Counted from the first letter of the stretch, positions 45,923-55,582 are shown. The stretch is 64,000 nt of DNA from Runella slithyformis DSM 19594 (GCF_000218895.1 NC_015703.1:62001-126000); one strand, 5' to 3'. Notes: generated from the letters alone by a model not told the origin. Numbers and translations are program-made.

Positions 45923-46567
45923 ATGGTATCGAAAGAAACCTTAGCCTTGGCGCAAACACTTTGGGACTATCACCACGTCAAGCACACGCTTCAAAAAGCG
46001 GACTGCATTTTGGTATTGGGCAGCCATGACCTGCGGGTGGCAGAACGCGGAGCCGAACTGTATTTGCAGGGATGGGCACCGATCCTGATTTTTTCGGGTG
46101 GTTTGGGCCGCCTTACCCAAGACCTTTGGAAAGACGCCGAAGCCGACAAATTTGCTTCCATAGCCATGGAAATGGGAGTGCCCAAAAGTGCCATTTACAT
46201 TGAAAATAAATCCACCAACACGGGCGAAAATATTCAGTTCACTCAACAGCTTCTGAAAGCCAACGATCTCACACCCGAGACATTCATTGTGGTGCAAAAA
46301 CCCTACATGGAACGCCGAAGCTATGCCACTTTCAAAAAGCATTGGCCTGATAAACAACTTTTTATCACTTCGCCGCAATTATCTCTTTCGGATTACCCCA
46401 ATGAAGAAATACCGTTGGAAGAAGTCATTCACATCATGGTAGGCGACCTTCAACGCATAAAAGTATATCCCGAAAAAGGTTTTCAGATCTATCAGGAAAT
46501 TCCCGACAATGTTTGGCAGGCGTATAAACAACTGGTAGCATTGGGCTACAATAGCCATTTGGTATAA
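45923..46567 (+). CDS. YdcF/ElyC-like DUF218 protein, copy 2 (soluble)
   Basis: A 214-residue soluble DUF218 protein. The core CILVLGSHDLRVAERGAELY (about 28-47), PILIFSGGLGRLT (about 51-63), ENKSTNTGENIQFT and FIVVQKPYMERRSYATFKKH match the YdcF family; there is no signal peptide or membrane segment, unlike the copy at 36.3-37.1 kb. E. coli YdcF binds SAM weakly, but its role is unknown. A 117-base gap without a clear terminator separates it from the TonB receptor. Confidence 0.88.
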   Translation: MVSKETLALAQTLWDYHHVKHTLQKADCILVLGSHDLRVAERGAELYLQGWAPILIFSGGLGRLTQDLWKDAEADKFASIAMEMGVPKSAIYIENKSTNTGENIQFTQQLLKANDLTPETFIVVQKPYMERRSYATFKKHWPDKQLFITSPQLSLSDYPNEEIPLEEVIHIMVGDLQRIKVYPEKGFQIYQEIPDNVWQAYKQLVALGYNSHLV

Positions 46568-46700
46568 CATTGCCCCGGCATCATTACAAACGATCGGTCG
46601 CATTCGAAAAAGAATTTCGGCGAAATAATCGGCTACTCCTTTATTACCCTTTACATTATGGGTTATATTCGCATCAGTATTTTTCCCTAAAAAACAGCTC

Positions 46701-46985
46701 ATGGGCCAAATCAAACATAGCCAAACGGATACAGGCGGTGCATTTTATTACGAATCAGACGGCCAACGATTGGCCGCTATGACGTACGTTGACTCCGGCA
46801 AAAAAACCATCCTCATCGACCACACCGAAGTAAACCCATCGCTTCAGGGCCAGGGCATCGGCAAAAAGCTGCAGGCCGAGCTCGTAGCGTATGTACGGAA
46901 AAATGACATTAAAGTGGTGCCGGTGTGTCGTTTTGCCACGGCTACCTTCAGGAAAATGCCCGAATGGCAGGATGTACTGTCGTAA
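46701..46985 (+). CDS. Small GNAT family N-acetyltransferase (YidJ-like)
   Basis: A 94-residue protein of the short GNAT group (Acetyltransf_CG). The acetyl-CoA-binding motif QGQGIGKKL (about 49-57) follows TILIDHTEVNPSL, and the C-terminus has VPVCRFATATFRKMPEWQDVL. These mini-GNATs lack the N-terminal strands of classical GNATs; their substrates are unknown. The pirin gene starts 15 bases after its stop, suggesting cotranscription. Confidence 0.9.
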   Translation: MGQIKHSQTDTGGAFYYESDGQRLAAMTYVDSGKKTILIDHTEVNPSLQGQGIGKKLQAELVAYVRKNDIKVVPVCRFATATFRKMPEWQDVLS

Positions 46986-47000
46986 GAAAACCGAACACTC

Positions 47001-47897
47001 ATGTCAAACATCAGCATCATCATTGAAGAACGCCCGGCCGACATCGGGAATTTTCTGGTCGGCCGATTATTGCCTTTTCGGGGCAAACGCATGGTAGGGC
47101 CTTTTATTTTTATTGACCACATGGGCCCCGCCCTCCTCAAAGAGCATCAAAATGTCGATGTGGGTCCGCACCCGCACATTGGCCTTTCTACCCTTACGTA
47201 TTTGTTTGAAGGTACCATCATGCACCGCGATACGCTGGGAACCGCCGTTGAGATCTTTCCGAATCAGGTCAATTGGATGACGGCCGGCAAGGGTATTGTG
47301 CATTCCGAACGAACGCCGGAGTACCTGCGGCATTCAGACAAACGTTTACACGGGCTGCAAATCTGGGTGGCGTTGCCCAAAGAACTGGAAGATATGCCGC
47401 CCGCTTTTTACCACGCCGAAGCCGACGAGATTCCGACTTGGCACACCGACGGCGTATCCTGCAAACTGATTGCGGGCGAAGCCTTCGGACGCACATCCCC
47501 GGTGCCGGTCTACAGTCGGCTGTACCTGCTGGAGATCAAAAGCTCCGTTACGCAGACCCTCCGGCTCGGAGAAGAACTGTTTGGAGAAGCAGGCCTGTAC
47601 ATTTTGGAGGGAAGCATTGAAAGTGAAGGCCATACGTATGAGCCCAAACGGATACTGGTGGCCAAAAACAGTCAACTTTGCGAATTTACCCTACACGCCG
47701 GTACAACGGTGTACATCTTCGGCGGGGAGCCTTTTCCCGAAGAGCGATTCATCTACTGGAATTTTGTAGCCACCCGTCAGGATATCATAGAAAAAGCAAA
47801 GCAGGATTGGAAAGAAGGCCGTTTTGCCCGCATCGAAGGCGAGCGCGATCCGGTGCCGTTACCGCCCGAAATCCCTCACCTCCGACCTAAAAAATAG
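47001..47897 (+). CDS. Pirin family protein
   Basis: A 298-residue bicupin of the pirin family. The N-terminal cupin carries the metal site: PHPHIGLSTLTYLFEG (H57, H59), and H101/E103 in GKGIVHSER; VNWMTAGKG is the usual line-up. The second cupin (about 170-270) has a less conserved metal site, as in most pirins. Related enzymes have quercetinase activity; others act as regulators. The small GNAT gene is 15 bases upstream. Confidence 0.95.
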   Translation: MSNISIIIEERPADIGNFLVGRLLPFRGKRMVGPFIFIDHMGPALLKEHQNVDVGPHPHIGLSTLTYLFEGTIMHRDTLGTAVEIFPNQVNWMTAGKGIVHSERTPEYLRHSDKRLHGLQIWVALPKELEDMPPAFYHAEADEIPTWHTDGVSCKLIAGEAFGRTSPVPVYSRLYLLEIKSSVTQTLRLGEELFGEAGLYILEGSIESEGHTYEPKRILVAKNSQLCEFTLHAGTTVYIFGGEPFPEERFIYWNFVATRQDIIEKAKQDWKEGRFARIEGERDPVPLPPEIPHLRPKK

Positions 47898-48337
47898 CCT
47901 TTCTAACTTTTCCCTTTTATATTTTTCCGTTTTGCACTTTTACATTTTGCAGTTTCTCGGTTTTGGATTTTGCGGTTATTCATTCCTCTCAAACGTCCAG
48001 ATCCTCCTTTTCTGCACATGTATCTGAAGTTCTGATTCCCTCTCTTCAACTGTGTGAAGCTACCTCCCGGCAGCGGTAGGATGGCAATAAAAACAACGGT
48101 AATTGCCCAATCCGTCCCCATCAATAGCCCTACTCTTCGTATTTTTAGTATATAAACATCCTTAACTTCTTTCATCTTCATCAGCCGAACAACTTACCGG
48201 TCGGCCTTTTTACACTAATGTTCCGACAATTTTTATTTACCCTTTTTAATTTTTTTTAATTTTACTTTTTTCTGTTTTGCACCGAACGGTCGGTCCCATT
48301 TTCAGTTTATCAACTTCCGTTTTCCAATCCTTACACT
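47898..48337. other. Gene-free stretch with degenerate T-rich repeats
   Basis: 440 bases between the pirin gene and the fucosidase fusion. The first 90 bases are T-rich words (TTTTGCACTTTTACATTTTGCAGTTT-like) shared with the region at 11975-12062; a further T/A-rich run lies at 48220-48280. No convincing ORF or strong terminator; no TAnnTTTG box clearly spaced from a TTTG box before 48338. Confidence 0.5.
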
Positions 48338-50758
48338 ATGCATCTAAAATCAGTCTTTTTTCTACTATTTGCTTTTGCAGGCGCTACCCTTTTTGCCCAG
48401 ACCCCGGCCGTTTTGTTGGTCAAAGAGGAATTTATTTTTGATACACCGCCTGTTCCGTCCTGCCATGCCTCAAGCATTGTGCAACTCGGCGACCAACACC
48501 TCATGGCCACGTGGTTTGGCGGTACCGCCGAAGGAAAACCCGACGTCACCATCTGGTTGGCCGAATACCGAAAAGGAAAATGGGGGCAGCCCAAACAAAT
48601 GGCTGACGGCATCATGGACGCCGGCAAACGCTATCCGTGCTGGAATCCCGTATTGTTCAAAACCCGCGAAGGTAAGCTTATGCTGTATTACAAAGTAGGG
48701 CCCAATCCGCGCGAGTGGTGGGGAATGGTGCGCTATTCGACCGATAACGGCAAAAACTGGTCTGCGCCCGAAAAACTGCCCGAAGGCATTATGGGCCCCA
48801 TCAAGAATAAACCCATTCAGCTCCCCAACGGTGACATTCTGCACCCGACGAGTACGGAAAGCGTGACGGGAAATATTTGGCATGTACATTTGGAAAAAAC
48901 CGACAAAAACGGGAAGAATTGGCAAAAGATCAGCATCGACAACGGCGATTTCGGGGCGATTCAGCCCAGTATCCTCACCTACCCTGACGGCAAAATGCAG
49001 ATGCTTTGCCGCAGCCGTCAGAATGTGGTCGTACAAACATGGTCCAGCGACGGCGGGAAGACCTGGAGCCCGGTCAGTGCACTCAGCCTGCCGAATCCAA
49101 ACTCAGGAACCGATGCAGTGACGCTCAAAAACGGCACCCAAATCCTGATCTACAACCCGCTTATTCGCGGCAGCGACTGGGCCAAAGGGCGTAATAAGCT
49201 GCGCGTAGCTGCCTCCAAAGACGGTACCAACTGGCAGGACATTTATACACTGGAAGACGAAGGCAAAGGGGAATTCAGTTACCCGGCCGTGATTCAAACC
49301 ACCGACGGCCTCGTACACATCACCTACACGCATGAGCGCAAAAACGTGAAGCACGTGGTGTTGAAAGTACCCGATGTATTACCGCCCAAGCCCGTAGGCC
49401 CTACCCCTTCGAAAGCACAGATGGGTTGGCACGAAATGGAACAAAATGCGTTTATCCACTTCACAACCAACACCTTCACGGATTTGGAATGGGGCTACGG
49501 CGACGAGAAGCCCTCCATTTTCAACCCTACTCAAACGGACGTGGACCAATGGATCAAAACGCTCAAAGAGGCCGGTTTTAAAGGAGCTATTCTGACCTGC
49601 AAACACCACGACGGATTCACGCTCTTCCCCAGCCAATACACCGAGCATTCGATCAAAAACAGTCCTTACAAAAACGGCAAAGGTGATATAGTCCGGGAAG
49701 TGGCCGATGCCTGCAAAAAGTACGGTCTGAAGTTCGGCGTGTACCTTTCGCCCTGGGATCGCAATCACCCCGAATACGGCAAGCCGGGCTATGTAGAATA
49801 TTACCGTAACCAACTGAAAGAAATCTTCACCAATTACGGTCCGGCGTTCGAAATGTGGTTTGACGGTGCCAACGGCGGCGACGGCTACTACGGCGGCGCC
49901 CGCGAAAAACGGCAGATCAAAGGCTCGACGTACTACGATTGGCCCAAAACACTGGATCTGGTGCGCCAAATGGAGCCTAATGTCATCTTTTTCAGCGATG
50001 CCGGCCCGGGCGTACGTTGGGTAGGAAACGAACGCGGCGTAGCAGGCGAAACCAACTGGAACAGCATTACGCCCGATACACTGTTTGCGGGAAAAGGCGG
50101 CATTGAAAAACTGCTGAACACGGGTTCTGAAGACGGCACCCAGTGGATTCCGGCCGAGGTAGATGTATCAATCCGACCGGGCTGGTTTTACCACGCCAAA
50201 GAAGATGCCAAAGTACGCACACCCGAAAACCTATTTGACATTTATCTGACTTCGGTAGGACGCGGCTCCACGCTCCTGCTCAATGTACCGCCCGATCGCC
50301 GGGGGCTTATTCACGAAAATGATGTAAAAGCCCTGCAGGGCTGGCGCGCGCTGATCGACCGGGAATTTAAAACCAATCTGGCCGCCAACGCGAAAGTAAA
50401 AGCCTCCGCTTACCGAGGAAACGTCGCCAATTATGCCCCGGGAAACCTCACGGACGGCAACAAAGAAACCTACTGGACCACCAACGACGACGTCACGACA
50501 GGCAGCGTGGAAATTGATCTGGGGAAACCTCAAACCGTAAAATACATTACGCTCAAAGAATACATTGCCCTGGGGCAACGCGTGAAAGCGTTTGAGGTAG
50601 AGGCTTGGCAAAACGGTGCCTGGCAAAAAGTAGCTCAGGCCACGACCATCGGCTATAAGCGTATCCTGAAACTTACGCCGGTGCAGACCGATAAGATCCG
50701 GGTAACCATCACCGCTTCCAAAGCCTCTCCGGTCCTTTCCGCCGTTGAGGTGTACTGA
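48338..50758 (+). CDS. Exported BNR/sialidase-like domain fused to GH29 alpha-L-fucosidase and discoidin-like module
   Basis: An 806-residue exported protein with three parts. Signal peptide 1-20. About 25-355 is a BNR six-bladed propeller with Asp boxes (STDNGKNW, SSDGGKTW) and the pattern CHASSIVQLGD...WFGGTAEGKPDVTIWLAEYR; I see no F-R-I-P arginine motif of true sialidases, so the substrate is uncertain. About 365-690 is GH29: CKHHDGFTLFPSQY, FGVYLSPWDRN, FEMWFDGANGG with nucleophile D509, and VGRGSTLLLNVPPDRRG. About 690-806 is an F5/8-type (CBM32-like) beta module. It should trim fucosylated glycans at the surface. Confidence 0.9.
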   Translation: MHLKSVFFLLFAFAGATLFAQTPAVLLVKEEFIFDTPPVPSCHASSIVQLGDQHLMATWFGGTAEGKPDVTIWLAEYRKGKWGQPKQMADGIMDAGKRYPCWNPVLFKTREGKLMLYYKVGPNPREWWGMVRYSTDNGKNWSAPEKLPEGIMGPIKNKPIQLPNGDILHPTSTESVTGNIWHVHLEKTDKNGKNWQKISIDNGDFGAIQPSILTYPDGKMQMLCRSRQNVVVQTWSSDGGKTWSPVSALSLPNPNSGTDAVTLKNGTQILIYNPLIRGSDWAKGRNKLRVAASKDGTNWQDIYTLEDEGKGEFSYPAVIQTTDGLVHITYTHERKNVKHVVLKVPDVLPPKPVGPTPSKAQMGWHEMEQNAFIHFTTNTFTDLEWGYGDEKPSIFNPTQTDVDQWIKTLKEAGFKGAILTCKHHDGFTLFPSQYTEHSIKNSPYKNGKGDIVREVADACKKYGLKFGVYLSPWDRNHPEYGKPGYVEYYRNQLKEIFTNYGPAFEMWFDGANGGDGYYGGAREKRQIKGSTYYDWPKTLDLVRQMEPNVIFFSDAGPGVRWVGNERGVAGETNWNSITPDTLFAGKGGIEKLLNTGSEDGTQWIPAEVDVSIRPGWFYHAKEDAKVRTPENLFDIYLTSVGRGSTLLLNVPPDRRGLIHENDVKALQGWRALIDREFKTNLAANAKVKASAYRGNVANYAPGNLTDGNKETYWTTNDDVTTGSVEIDLGKPQTVKYITLKEYIALGQRVKAFEVEAWQNGAWQKVAQATTIGYKRILKLTPVQTDKIRVTITASKASPVLSAVEVY

Positions 50759-50770
50759 TAAACAACAACT

Positions 50771-50812
50771 TATAGCCGTTACGTTGAAGAAAACGCCTTC
50801 GTAACGGCTATA
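50771..50812 (+). terminator. Terminator hairpin after the fucosidase fusion
   Basis: Perfect 13-bp stem TATAGCCGTTACG / CGTAACGGCTATA starting 13 bases after the stop; the loop itself can form a GAAG/CTTC extension. The T run after it is weak. Confidence 0.7.
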
Positions 50813-50984
50813 CATTTCAAGGGCCTTTTTCCAAGATCCGCAGCAAAACGCCAATATGGATTAAATATATTTTCCATCAACTCTTTTCATAAAACAGCAT
50901 TATATACAGATCCGAGGCTTTAAGAATCAGTTTACGAGGACACGAAGATCTGTTATCCCATCAATCTGCTTTAGCCCTCCATGT

Positions 50985-52637
50985 ATGCTGCCAACCAATT
51001 GGGTTTATTTTGATACTTCTCCCACCCTTTGGTGGTTATTTGGTCATCTGTCACTGGGATTGTTAAGTGTTCGGTTGATTCATCGACAAAAAGCCCTTTC
51101 AGATTGGCTTTTTCTGCTCTTCATCGGTGCCGTTACCGGATTGATGCGCCTGCCGGCTTTTCTGTTCAATCTTCCCCTGAACCCTGATGAAAGCCAGCTT
51201 TTGGCTCAGGGCCTGACCTTGGCCTACGACCCCATCCTGTACCGCTCCGTTGACCCTACCACAAGCGGTCCCTGCAACAGTTTTTTGCTTACTTTTCTGC
51301 ACCTGTTGGGGTTTAAACTTGATTTTCGTTTGGCCCACGTTCTCAGTTGGGGGCTCACGCTGTTGTCGCTTGTGTTGATCTATAAATCGCTCAGGCGACT
51401 TCAATTGGGCCTTTACGCCCAATTGGCCCTCCTGCCTGCGGCGGCATTTGTGAGCTTTGTGCAGGACGAAGATTACCTGCACTATTACAGTGAAAGCATT
51501 GCCATCGTTTTTTTAAGTCTGAACGTCTGCATAATGACAGTTTGGAACCAACGCAAAACCATCCGTTTCGGCGAGCTTATCCTCTTTGGACTCTCCACGG
51601 CGCTGATCGTGCTCTGTAAAATTCAGGCCGTTCCATTGGCTTTTGTGTTGGGTGCGGGCTGTCTTTTCTTTATCTACCGCTATCACCGCGCCCAATTCTT
51701 CGTTTATGCAGGCGTACTGACATTGAGTATTGCAGGGGTATGGGGTACATGGCTGGCCCATCTGTGGAGTTACGGTGTGCTCGACGACTTTTATTTTTAT
51801 TACATCAAAGCCAATGCTTTATTAAAGAAAAATTTCGGGGCTGATGCGCCCAAATCACCGCTCTACCTGCTGCTTACCTTCCCCCTTATCACGCTCGATG
51901 TCGGTAAGGGTCTGGAATATTTTCTGATGGCCTTTATGGGTTTGGGAATAGGATACACCATTCTTTTGTTTCGGAAAAGAACGTTTAAAAACCGCTTTAC
52001 TGCCGGGCATTATTTTTGGGGACTCATCGCCGTCTATTTTGGAACGGTCATTGCCACCATTATTCGCACGGGCAGCTTTTACCCGCATCATTTTACGTTC
52101 TTTCTCCTGCCGTGTTGCCTGCTGACGGGCTTTTTTCTTCGTCAGCTGCCTGCCGCCTGGCAATGGCTGCTCATGCTGCCGCAGGCGGTCTATTTTAGCT
52201 TTTTTGCACTGGACACCGTTACCAAAAAGGGTATTAACAAATACCCGACCTATATCTCCGACGCCGAAGCATTCAGCCCCGTAAGCCGTGCCATTCTCCG
52301 GTACGCCAAGCCCGGTCAATACCTCGTGGTCTGGGGATGGGACTGTCAATATTATGTGCAAACCCAAATGCCGCAGGGAGTCAATGAAAATCACAGCGTG
52401 CGAAGTACCATGGCGCACTCACTGCAACCCATATACTACCAACGCTACTTACACGACCTCATGCGCACCCGGCCCGCCGTCTTTGTGGATGCCATCACCA
52501 AAGAAACGCTCTGGATGGATGACCCCGGCAAATACGGGCACCAAAACTACCCGGAATTGGCCGGTTACATCAACACACATTACCGTCTGAAAGAAACCAT
52601 CAACGGCGTGCGGATCTATGCCGCAAACCCTGACTGA
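50985..52637 (+). CDS. GT-C-type integral membrane glycosyltransferase-like protein (copy 1)
   Basis: A 550-residue protein with about 11-12 membrane spans. The first outside loop carries LPLNPDESQLLAQGLTL (about 65-81), the acidic D-E motif that GT39/GT83-like GT-C enzymes use with polyprenyl-phosphate sugars. A C-terminal extracytoplasmic segment contains YLVVWGWDCQYYVQTQMPQG and WMDDPGKYGHQNYPELAGYI. It should transfer sugar to an envelope glycan or protein outside the membrane; the acceptor is unknown. A second, similar gene follows after 91 bases. Confidence 0.82.
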   Translation: MLPTNWVYFDTSPTLWWLFGHLSLGLLSVRLIHRQKALSDWLFLLFIGAVTGLMRLPAFLFNLPLNPDESQLLAQGLTLAYDPILYRSVDPTTSGPCNSFLLTFLHLLGFKLDFRLAHVLSWGLTLLSLVLIYKSLRRLQLGLYAQLALLPAAAFVSFVQDEDYLHYYSESIAIVFLSLNVCIMTVWNQRKTIRFGELILFGLSTALIVLCKIQAVPLAFVLGAGCLFFIYRYHRAQFFVYAGVLTLSIAGVWGTWLAHLWSYGVLDDFYFYYIKANALLKKNFGADAPKSPLYLLLTFPLITLDVGKGLEYFLMAFMGLGIGYTILLFRKRTFKNRFTAGHYFWGLIAVYFGTVIATIIRTGSFYPHHFTFFLLPCCLLTGFFLRQLPAAWQWLLMLPQAVYFSFFALDTVTKKGINKYPTYISDAEAFSPVSRAILRYAKPGQYLVVWGWDCQYYVQTQMPQGVNENHSVRSTMAHSLQPIYYQRYLHDLMRTRPAVFVDAITKETLWMDDPGKYGHQNYPELAGYINTHYRLKETINGVRIYAANPD

Positions 52638-52728
52638 TCTGTATTTCATATAGTCTATGGACGAGTACTTTCTACCCAAGCCTTTATGTACCTGATTCTT
52701 ATTTTTATCCGTAAAAACCTTCCGTTCT

Positions 52729-54390
52729 ATGCTCCTCTGCCGGATTCAATTTGACCAATTTCCTACCTATTTTTGGGTAACCGGGCATATACTTGCAGGC
52801 ATTTTCAGCGTGTGGCTTCTCCTCCGCCAACGTCCTTTGCCTGATTGGCTTTTTTTTACGGCAATGATTATTCTGACGGGACTGATGCGGCTACCGGTTT
52901 TTGTATTTAACCACGAACTTGACCCCGACGAGAGCCAGGTTTTGGCGCAGGGGATGACCTTGGCCATCGACCCCATCCTTTACCGCTCCGTCGACCCCAC
53001 TACCGGCGGTCCGCTGACGAGTTATCTGTTAGCCGGATTGGCTCGCTTGGGCTTTGCCCTTCACTTTCACCTGGCCCACGTGCTGGGCTGGGCTCTTACC
53101 TTACTATCCCTTTTTTGGGTCTATAAAGCTGCCTGTATGCTGCGATTGAAAACCACGGCCCAATGGGCGCTGCTTCCTTTTATGGCCTTTACATGTTTTA
53201 TCCAACTGCCCGATTTTGTAAGCTTGTACAGCGAGGTTACTTCCATGGTACTGTTGAGTGCAGGTCTTTGGTTTTTAGCCCGTTGGTCTTCGGCAAAAGC
53301 GTTCACTCACCCGGAGTTGATCCTGTTTGGCCTCCTGCTCGGCCTCCTGCCGCTCTGCAAGATTCAGGTGTTACCTATGGCGTCTGTGCTCGGGGTTTTC
53401 GCTTTTATTCAATTATTTCTTTTTCAAAGATCCAACGCCATACGGTACGGAGCCGTGCTGGCCGGAAGTGTCCTGGCGGTGTGGGGAATGTGGTGTCTGT
53501 TTCTTTGGAAAAACAATGTCTTGGACGATTTTGGATTGTTTTACCTAAAAGCCAACTTTCAGTACAAAGACGCCTTGTCCGCTACCAATACCCGCAGCCC
53601 GCTGCTCAACTTTTTCCGCCTCCCGTGGGTCATCATTCGCGGCGACAGCGGCTTTGAGTGGCTTTTCTTACCCTTTTGTCTGCTGACGTTCCTGTTTGTA
53701 TTCTTTTTTATATATCGCAAAAAAAACCTGTATCGGCTTTCCGCCGACTCTTATTTTTGGGCAATGCTGCTCGCGTACCTGCTCATGGCCGATGTGGCCA
53801 TTACACGCACGGGCAGTTTTTACGACCATTATGACCATTTCCTGTTTTTGCCGTTTGTTCTGTTCATCAGTTGGTTTCTGAAACACCTTCCCGCTTGGTC
53901 ACGGTGGGTGGTTCTTGGTACGCAGGCGGCATTTTTGGTTGTTCTGTTACATAACATTTCCATTGGCCAACCCACCAACGCCTATCCGCACACGGCCCGC
54001 AAAGAAGACATCAGCAACCGAAAAGTGGCCGATGCGCTTTTGAAATACGCAAAAAAAGGCAACTATTTGGCCGTATGGGGCTGGTCCTGTTCGTTTTACG
54101 TGTATGCTCAAATGCCGCAGGCGGTCAATGAAAACCACACCACCCGAAGCGCCCTCCCCCAGCCTTTGCAGCCCGTATACCTCGAACGCTACCTCCACGA
54201 CCTGAAACGTACCCAACCGCCCCTATTTGTGGATGCGATCGGTGAAAAGGCCATCTGGATCAACGACCGAGCCCAATTCGGCCATGAACGTTTTCCCGCG
54301 TTGGCCCGCTACATTGCCGAACATTACACCCTGAAAGAAGAACTGGAAGACGTCCGCATTTATGTACGGAATGTAAGAGGGAATCCGTAA
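52729..54390 (+). CDS. GT-C-type integral membrane glycosyltransferase-like protein (copy 2)
   Basis: A 553-residue paralog of the preceding protein, with matching span count, the same loop motif ELDPDESQVLAQGMTLAID (about 63-81), YRSVDPTTGGP, KIQVLPMASVLG and C-terminal WGWSCSFYVYAQMPQAVNENH. The pair came from a tandem duplication and may act on related acceptors. No clear terminator follows; the DNA becomes AT-rich at about 54400. Confidence 0.82.
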   Translation: MLLCRIQFDQFPTYFWVTGHILAGIFSVWLLLRQRPLPDWLFFTAMIILTGLMRLPVFVFNHELDPDESQVLAQGMTLAIDPILYRSVDPTTGGPLTSYLLAGLARLGFALHFHLAHVLGWALTLLSLFWVYKAACMLRLKTTAQWALLPFMAFTCFIQLPDFVSLYSEVTSMVLLSAGLWFLARWSSAKAFTHPELILFGLLLGLLPLCKIQVLPMASVLGVFAFIQLFLFQRSNAIRYGAVLAGSVLAVWGMWCLFLWKNNVLDDFGLFYLKANFQYKDALSATNTRSPLLNFFRLPWVIIRGDSGFEWLFLPFCLLTFLFVFFFIYRKKNLYRLSADSYFWAMLLAYLLMADVAITRTGSFYDHYDHFLFLPFVLFISWFLKHLPAWSRWVVLGTQAAFLVVLLHNISIGQPTNAYPHTARKEDISNRKVADALLKYAKKGNYLAVWGWSCSFYVYAQMPQAVNENHTTRSALPQPLQPVYLERYLHDLKRTQPPLFVDAIGEKAIWINDRAQFGHERFPALARYIAEHYTLKEELEDVRIYVRNVRGNP

Positions 54391-54727
54391 CTGCAATTAG
54401 ATAAGAAAGCATAAAAGTGTTTGCCAATCTAAGCGTAATTCAATAAAATTGCATAGTAAATCCTCAATGTATCAATGCATGAAAATGCTTGGTAATCAAA
54501 CTATTGAAATGAAGTTATTTTTGTATAATAACATATAAAACCGATTATTCCCACTTCTTACTGACATCTCACACTCAGCATATGCAGAGGATGGGTCAAT
54601 ACAAGACTGGATGCAAGCCAGGGCAGCTAGGGATCGTTGAATGGAGGTACAGGGTGGGTAGGTGTCCAGCAGGGGATTTGATGAGCGTGCGACAGAAACA
54701 AGTTGATCATGTAAAAAACTATACAAA
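54391..54727. other. AT-rich junction before the HNH-like gene
   Basis: 337 bases with a distinctly lower GC content at first (54400-54545) and a more GC-rich middle. It contains the 49-codon frame described separately and, in another frame (54539-54640), an open stretch without an ATG; neither has a recognised family. No Bacteroidota promoter box is evident. Confidence 0.45.
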
Positions 54728-54731
54728 ATGA
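54582..54731 (+). CDS. Possible small protein overlapping the HNH-like gene
   Basis: 49 codons from an ATG at 54582, opening MQRMGQYKTGCKPGQ and ending VKNYTK. Its TGA overlaps the start codon of the next gene (ATGA at 54728-54731), the classic coupling arrangement. The frame stays open upstream to 54513. The product is basic with two cysteines and no known motif. The overlap is the main support; chance is possible. Confidence 0.3.
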   Translation: MQRMGQYKTGCKPGQLGIVEWRYRVGRCPAGDLMSVRQKQVDHVKNYTK

Positions 54732-55582
54732 GTGGTAAACGAGCTAGAGATAAAAGGAAGAGGACAGGTGATGAAATAACTCAGGCTACGCAGAAAAACA
54801 AGCAGTTAGCAGGTACATGTATTTTTTGTCAGAGGTCAGGAGACATGAGTAAACAGCATATTTGGCCCGAATGGATGCAAAAAATTGTGGAAGATTTTCA
54901 ACCCAAAACTTCTCATACTACACTTGGTTGGTTTCCTGAAGTTGACAGTTATTACAATAAAAAAATATCAAATGGAAGGCCAGGAGCACAAAGAATACGT
55001 AAAGTCTGTTCCAAATGTAACGGAGGTTGGATAAATAACGAGGTTGAGGCAATGATGAGACCTATCTTCACCGATATTATTCAACATAATACGAATAGCA
55101 TTTCTACTGAAAATCAATTCTATCTGGCATTATGGGCTGTTTTGGCCACAATGGTTTATGAATTTAAGGACCCAATAACTATGGCTACATCACAGCTAGA
55201 AAGAGACTATTTGTATAACACTAAACAAATCCCTGACAGACGGCAAGTTTGGATTGGAAGAATGAACGCCGACCCTAAGTATACTCAATATATTGCTCAT
55301 CGTGGTATCAAGTTGAGTAACTCTAATGATATAAAGAGTGAAAATTTGACTTGTAACACCAGTTGTACAGTATTCGCTGTAAATGAACTAGTTATAGTAG
55401 TAGGTAAAATACCGACCTTTGTTCAAGTATTCCCATTTCTAGGGGAAGTTGGCGGGAAATTGATGCCAATCTATCCAACTTATAAAGAACAGGTTCGATT
55501 TGATAAATTGTCGATTTTAACATCGAATGAAGTAAATGAAATACGGAATTCATTTACTAGTGAACTAAATCAATATATCTAA
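54728..55582 (+). CDS. Uncharacterised zinc-binding, HNH-like protein
   Basis: A 284-residue cytoplasmic protein, AT-rich and unlike its neighbours in codon use. After a basic N-terminus (KRARDKRKR) it has a split metal site: CIFCQRSGDMSKQHIWPEW (C-x2-C, K-x-H-I-x-P-x-W at about 31-49) and RKVCSKCNGGWINNEVE (C-x2-C-N about 96-112). This pattern, C-x2-C/H/C-x2-C-N-x-G-W, resembles the treble-clef HNH nuclease fold and a widespread family of uncharacterised proteins with a following LALWAV helix (about 138). The rest (150-284) is alpha/beta with no known motif. Nuclease activity is an inference. It sits alone within a group of membrane glycosyltransferase-like genes. Confidence 0.75.
   Translation: MSGKRARDKRKRTGDEITQATQKNKQLAGTCIFCQRSGDMSKQHIWPEWMQKIVEDFQPKTSHTTLGWFPEVDSYYNKKISNGRPGAQRIRKVCSKCNGGWINNEVEAMMRPIFTDIIQHNTNSISTENQFYLALWAVLATMVYEFKDPITMATSQLERDYLYNTKQIPDRRQVWIGRMNADPKYTQYIAHRGIKLSNSNDIKSENLTCNTSCTVFAVNELVIVVGKIPTFVQVFPFLGEVGGKLMPIYPTYKEQVRFDKLSILTSNEVNEIRNSFTSELNQYI

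Noticed and set aside
47903-48181. 92-codon minus-strand frame after the pirin gene
   Set aside because: Its C-terminal half is a translation of the T-rich repeat words (Lys/Arg-rich), so it is not a convincing gene.
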